Below are positions 60,373 to 64,000 of a DNA stretch of 64,000 nucleotides, in pieces. The DNA lies in assembly GCA_020055645.1 (NCBI GenBank), contig CM034546.1:16616001-16680000 (forward strand). The letters run 5' to 3'. The position numbers and the translations under genes are program-made. The stretch comes from Tomocerus qinae. Its lineage: Eukaryota; Arthropoda; Collembola; Entomobryomorpha; Tomoceridae. The notes under the pieces were generated by a model. It was given only the letters and a program-made list of their open reading frames with translations. It searched no databases and had not been told where the DNA came from. How positions within the stretch are numbered: the first letter of the stretch is position 1; each line of letters begins with the position of its first letter.

Positions 60373-62359
60373 CTAGAAAAAAATATAATATTAAATCATT
60401 AAACACACAAGATTAGAAGTTTATTAATGCAACTGCAGAATGTAATGTGACTCATTTTGTTTTGAGCTATTACACATGTTATAGACAGGCTCTACCCAAC
60501 CTATTAATTATCGAAGTTTTACAAAACATATGTGAACAACTTAGTTTTCGTAGTCGAAGTTTTGGTATATCGATAGTTTACTGGAGAAAACCCTAAAATG
60601 GTATAAATTATTTATGATCGATATATACTTGCTTAAATAGCTTTTTTAATACTAAAACTGTCATAGATTCGAATTTAATGCTCTAAATTGCAGAAGTTTG
60701 AATTCAATCTATATAGTTTTTGTTATCTTATGTAGCTTCACAGGATACCATAGTAATAACAATGATAGTGAATAATTTTTAATTTACACTTTAAAAAACT
60801 GAAAAGAACTTAATTTCATTGACTAATCTTTAACCAGTACAAAGAATTCGGTGGCTTTAAATGTTCGAATGAAATATCGATATGGATACCATAATTCTAT
60901 TGTTATTTCTCTAAATTATTTAATTTAATGTCAACTTACCAGATAAATGCGCCTTTGAAAATATTGAAAATAGCTAAATTGAAACCAAAATATAAATTTT
61001 CATTAGATGTGAATGAGAAAATATTCAGATCTTACCAAGTTCTGAGTGCACTTCGAATTGCATTTGTCAACAGTGTTTTTGATACTATACTATCATACAA
61101 AATACAAAACATATTATTATACAAAACAAATTACGAGAAATAATCAATTTACACACAAGTATAATAACATTCAACAATTATGCTTAGATTTAGTTCAAGG
61201 TCTCCAAAATTGAAAATATCACCAGATTGACAAAGCTAAAAACAAACACTGTCTAATTTGATAATAAAAACGAGTACTAAAATTACAATTATTTGTTTTT
61301 AACCTTTAAATATTTTTGCTCTGAAAAGTAAAGCTTGTATAATTGATAAATTTGGATTAATTAGCATCGGAGCAGTAACATTTAACGAAAGAAAAAGTCA
61401 AATTTCGTTAATTTGCAAATCGGATTAAATCAAAAAATATAATATAATCGAAATAAATTGTGTTAAAAACATCATTTTGGAAAGGTGAAACCACAATAGA
61501 AATTATCAACTCCAATTTTGCAAATGCCATTTTTTAAATTTCCCTTATAACATTTCTAATTTTTTAAATAAAATCGTTAACTGCAGCGATTTAAAGTCTA
61601 GGTCAGGCATATTAAAATTTATAGGTGTGAAATAAATGTCTTTCAGATGCTTTCAATTGTTTTACCGCCATTTACTATCTATTTTTTCCGGTCCTACTAT
61701 ACAAAAATTATAGATTGTCAACTATTAGTATAAGCACAAAAAAGACATTTGATTGAAATAAGATTGACTGAAAATTTAGATAAGTTTTCAGACTCGTTTC
61801 AATCTAAAATATTTTAAATTATTATTTGTGACTGTTTCTTCACTGAAAAAAGTAAAATACCTAAGAGACAATAATCGAATTCTCTAATATCTAAAAAATT
61901 CACATATATAGAGTAATTGAGCTAGGGTGATATCTGATATAACACAAAAAAATTCATCAACATGTATACATTATTATGTATTACGTTATTATTAGTTATG
62001 AAAACTAAAATATAATAACAAACCTGCACTAACAGTGGGAATGAATTCGCTGAATTTGAAGAATTGGTAACAGGCCTTCCAGCTGCTTTATACATTTCTA
62101 ATTCATTTTCAAGGGAGTTTGGCAACGATATCAGGTTATTCAAATGTAATGCATAAAAAAATCCTTTATTAATAACGAAACATTAATAGTAATATACAGG
62201 CACGTATCCAGAACTTTAGTCAAGTAAGGCGCAACCATAATTTAACAAAAATTGGATTTTTGCAATTTTTGGCCGTTTATGGGAAAACATTTGACACAGT
62301 TTTTTTTAGAATTAGGGAGGGGGCGCTGAACCCCTCCCACCTTCCAACTGGATACGTAC
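60373..62359 (-). other. Probable intron DNA between coiled-coil and fibrinogen exons
   Basis: AT-rich. One candidate exon lies on the minus strand ending at about 62026 (...SFPLLVQ, then GTTTGT), with an open frame 61922-62143 across it. Its acceptor is unclear. Nothing else is supported. Confidence 0.35.
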
Positions 62360-64000
62360 TTGGTAATACATTGTACTTGCTGTTTGTGATTTGTATTGTA
62401 TAGTAGTCACCGTGGTTTTAATTTCTTCGGTTTGTGATTTTATGCTTGTAATTTGTGGCGCCCAACTTTCGATGCATTTGTCAACGACACCAATAGTATC
62501 AGATAAATTTTTCACTCCCATGTTTATCAAAACGTTGCCGAAATCTGTTTTTAATTTTCTTAAATTTTCTTCCATAGTGGTGTTCATACATGTCTTTAAT
62601 ATTTCAGAAGTGTTCCCTAGATTTTCATCCCAATTCTTTAGTACGGATTCCATTTTTATCAACTTTTCTATGGAAATACTTGCTAAAGAGTTAGTAAATA
62701 CTAATTTCAGGTGAACTAGTTCCATGTTTTCTTGAATACTATTCGTCTTGGTATCTATTTCTGCCATTTTAGGGTTCATTCTTTCCACGTTTTCTTGAAT
62801 ATTATTCGTCTTGTTATCTATTTCTGCTATTTTGGGGTTCATTATTTCTATCTTTTCTTGAATATTATTCGTCTTGGTATCTATTTCTGCCATTTTGGGG
62901 TTCATTATTTCTATCTTTTCTTGAATATTATTCGTCTTGTTAATTATTTCTGCCATTTTGGGGTTCATTTTTTCTATCTTTTCTTGAATATTATTCGTCT
63001 TGGTATCTATTTCTGCCATTTTTGGGTTCATTCTTTCCATGTTTTCTTGAATCTTATTCGTCTTGGTATCTATTTCTGCCATTTTGGGGTTCATTATTTC
63101 TATCTTTTCTTGAATATTATTCGTCTTGGTATCTATTTCGGCTATTTTGGGGTTCATTATTTCTATCTTTTCTTGAATATTATTCGTCTTGGTATCTATT
63201 TCTGCCATTTTGGGGTTCATTTTTTCTATCTTTTCTTGAATATTATTCGTCTTGTTAATTATTTCTGCCATTTTGGGGTTCATTATTTCTATCTTTTCTT
63301 GAATATTATTCGTCTTGGTATCTATTTCTGCCATTTTGGGGTTCATTTTTTCTATCTTTTCTTGAATATTATTCGTCTTGGTATCTATTTCTGCCATTTT
63401 TGGGTTCATTCTTTCCATGTTTTCTTGAATCTTATTCGTCTTGGTATCTATTTCTGCCATTTTGGGGTTCATTATTTCTATCTTTTCTTGAATATTATTC
63501 GTCTTGTTAATTATTTCTGCGATTTTGGGGTTCATTATTTCTATCTTTTCTTGAATATTATTCGTCTTGGTATCTATTTCTGCCATTTTGGGGTTCATTA
63601 TTTCTATCTTTTCTTGAATATTATTCGTCTTGTTAATTATTTCTGCCATTTTGGGGTTCATTTTTTCTATCTTTTCTTGAATATTATTCGTCTTGGTATC
63701 TATTTCTGCCATTTTTGGGTTCATTCTTTCCATGTTTTCTTGAATCTTATTCGTCTTGGTATCTATTTCTGCCATTTTGGGGTTCATTATTTCTATCTTT
63801 TCTTGAATATTATTCGTCTTGGTATCTATTTCGGCTATTTTGGGGTTCATTATTTCTATCTTTTCTTGAATATTATTCGTCTTGGTATCTATTTCTGCCA
63901 TTTTGGGGTTCATTATTTCTATCTTTTCTTGAATATTATTCGTCTTGGTATCTATTTCTGCCATTTTTGGGTTCATTCTTTCCATGTTTTCTTGAATCTT
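62360..64000 (-). CDS. Long repetitive coiled-coil protein, partial
   Basis: The minus-strand frame is open at the right edge of the window (the coding start is outside) and runs to a donor CAA|GTACGT at 62360. At least twenty tandem 21-residue units start MNPKMAEIDTKTNNIQEK. Because 21 is three heptads and hydrophobic residues recur at heptad a/d spacing, the array should form one uninterrupted coiled coil. A non-repetitive part follows (about 120 residues, helical in character, Cys in TCMNTT and DKCIESW), ending in a Thr/Gln-rich segment. Its place upstream of the fibrinogen exon on the same strand suggests an oligomerising stalk of a lectin. If the donor is not used, the frame ends 14 codons later in a low-complexity tail. 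Confidence 0.7.
62727..64000 (-). repeat. 63-bp coding tandem repeat with higher-order structure
   Basis: About twenty copies of a 63-bp unit. Variant units (KIQENMER, EKIEK, EIINK, KIAEI) recur in the same order every five or six units, which indicates that blocks of 315-378 bp were duplicated as wholes. The array continues past the window edge. Confidence 0.9.

Noticed and set aside
63022-63258. Phe/Ser/Tyr-rich plus-strand frame
   Set aside because: It is the reverse strand of the 63-bp coiled-coil repeat.
1-64000. CRISPR arrays, bacterial operons or tRNA genes
   Set aside because: The direct repeats seen have no spacer structure, genes are intron-split, and no convincing tRNA fold was found by eye; a dedicated tRNA scan would decide.

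Overview
The window looks like nuclear DNA of an invertebrate animal, most probably an arthropod. It is AT-rich, its genes are broken into many GT-AG exons, and it carries an animal-type chitin synthase, an astacin protease and a fibrinogen-like lectin exon. It is crowded with LTR and non-LTR retrotransposons, fold-back elements and minisatellites. Three copies of the arthropod telomere unit TTAGG also occur internally. I cannot name the species.

Layout. 1-6433: a partial, decayed Ty3/Gypsy-type element on the minus strand, running off the left edge. 6434-19375: non-coding DNA with a 0.9-kb AT minisatellite, a three-part repeat (14555-15675), fold-backs and a small hAT-like element. 19390-23945: a full-length but mutated LINE flanked by a 14-bp target duplication. 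24862-45626: a 20-exon chitin synthase gene on the plus strand. It is split at 33593-44432 by a 10.84-kb Ty3/Gypsy-type element in antisense orientation. 47651-50687: an apparently intact astacin metalloprotease gene with a signal peptide and a C-terminal ricin-type trefoil domain. 50688-60117: non-coding DNA with a 1.8-kb minisatellite block, two larger hAT-like elements with 8-bp duplications, and fold-backs. 60118-64000 (minus strand): a fibrinogen-domain exon downstream of a long coiled-coil exon built from 21-residue repeats. These may be parts of one secreted lectin gene.

The most interesting part is the chitin synthase locus. All twenty exons I could place join in consistent phase, and every recognisable catalytic motif survives. 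Even so, the copy carries an in-frame TAA at 25057-25059 and the 10.84-kb insertion inside a coding exon. Removing one ATAT target copy restores a reading frame exactly. The inserted element has LTRs that look identical, intact gag and pol frames joined by a TTTAAAC slippery site, and an unusual third gene. That third gene encodes a basic CCHC zinc-knuckle protein, not an envelope. It appears to be served by a splice donor 54 nt inside the 5' LTR and an acceptor one base before its ATG.

All exon models come from reading splice signals and remembered family motifs. No alignment, folding or database search was run.
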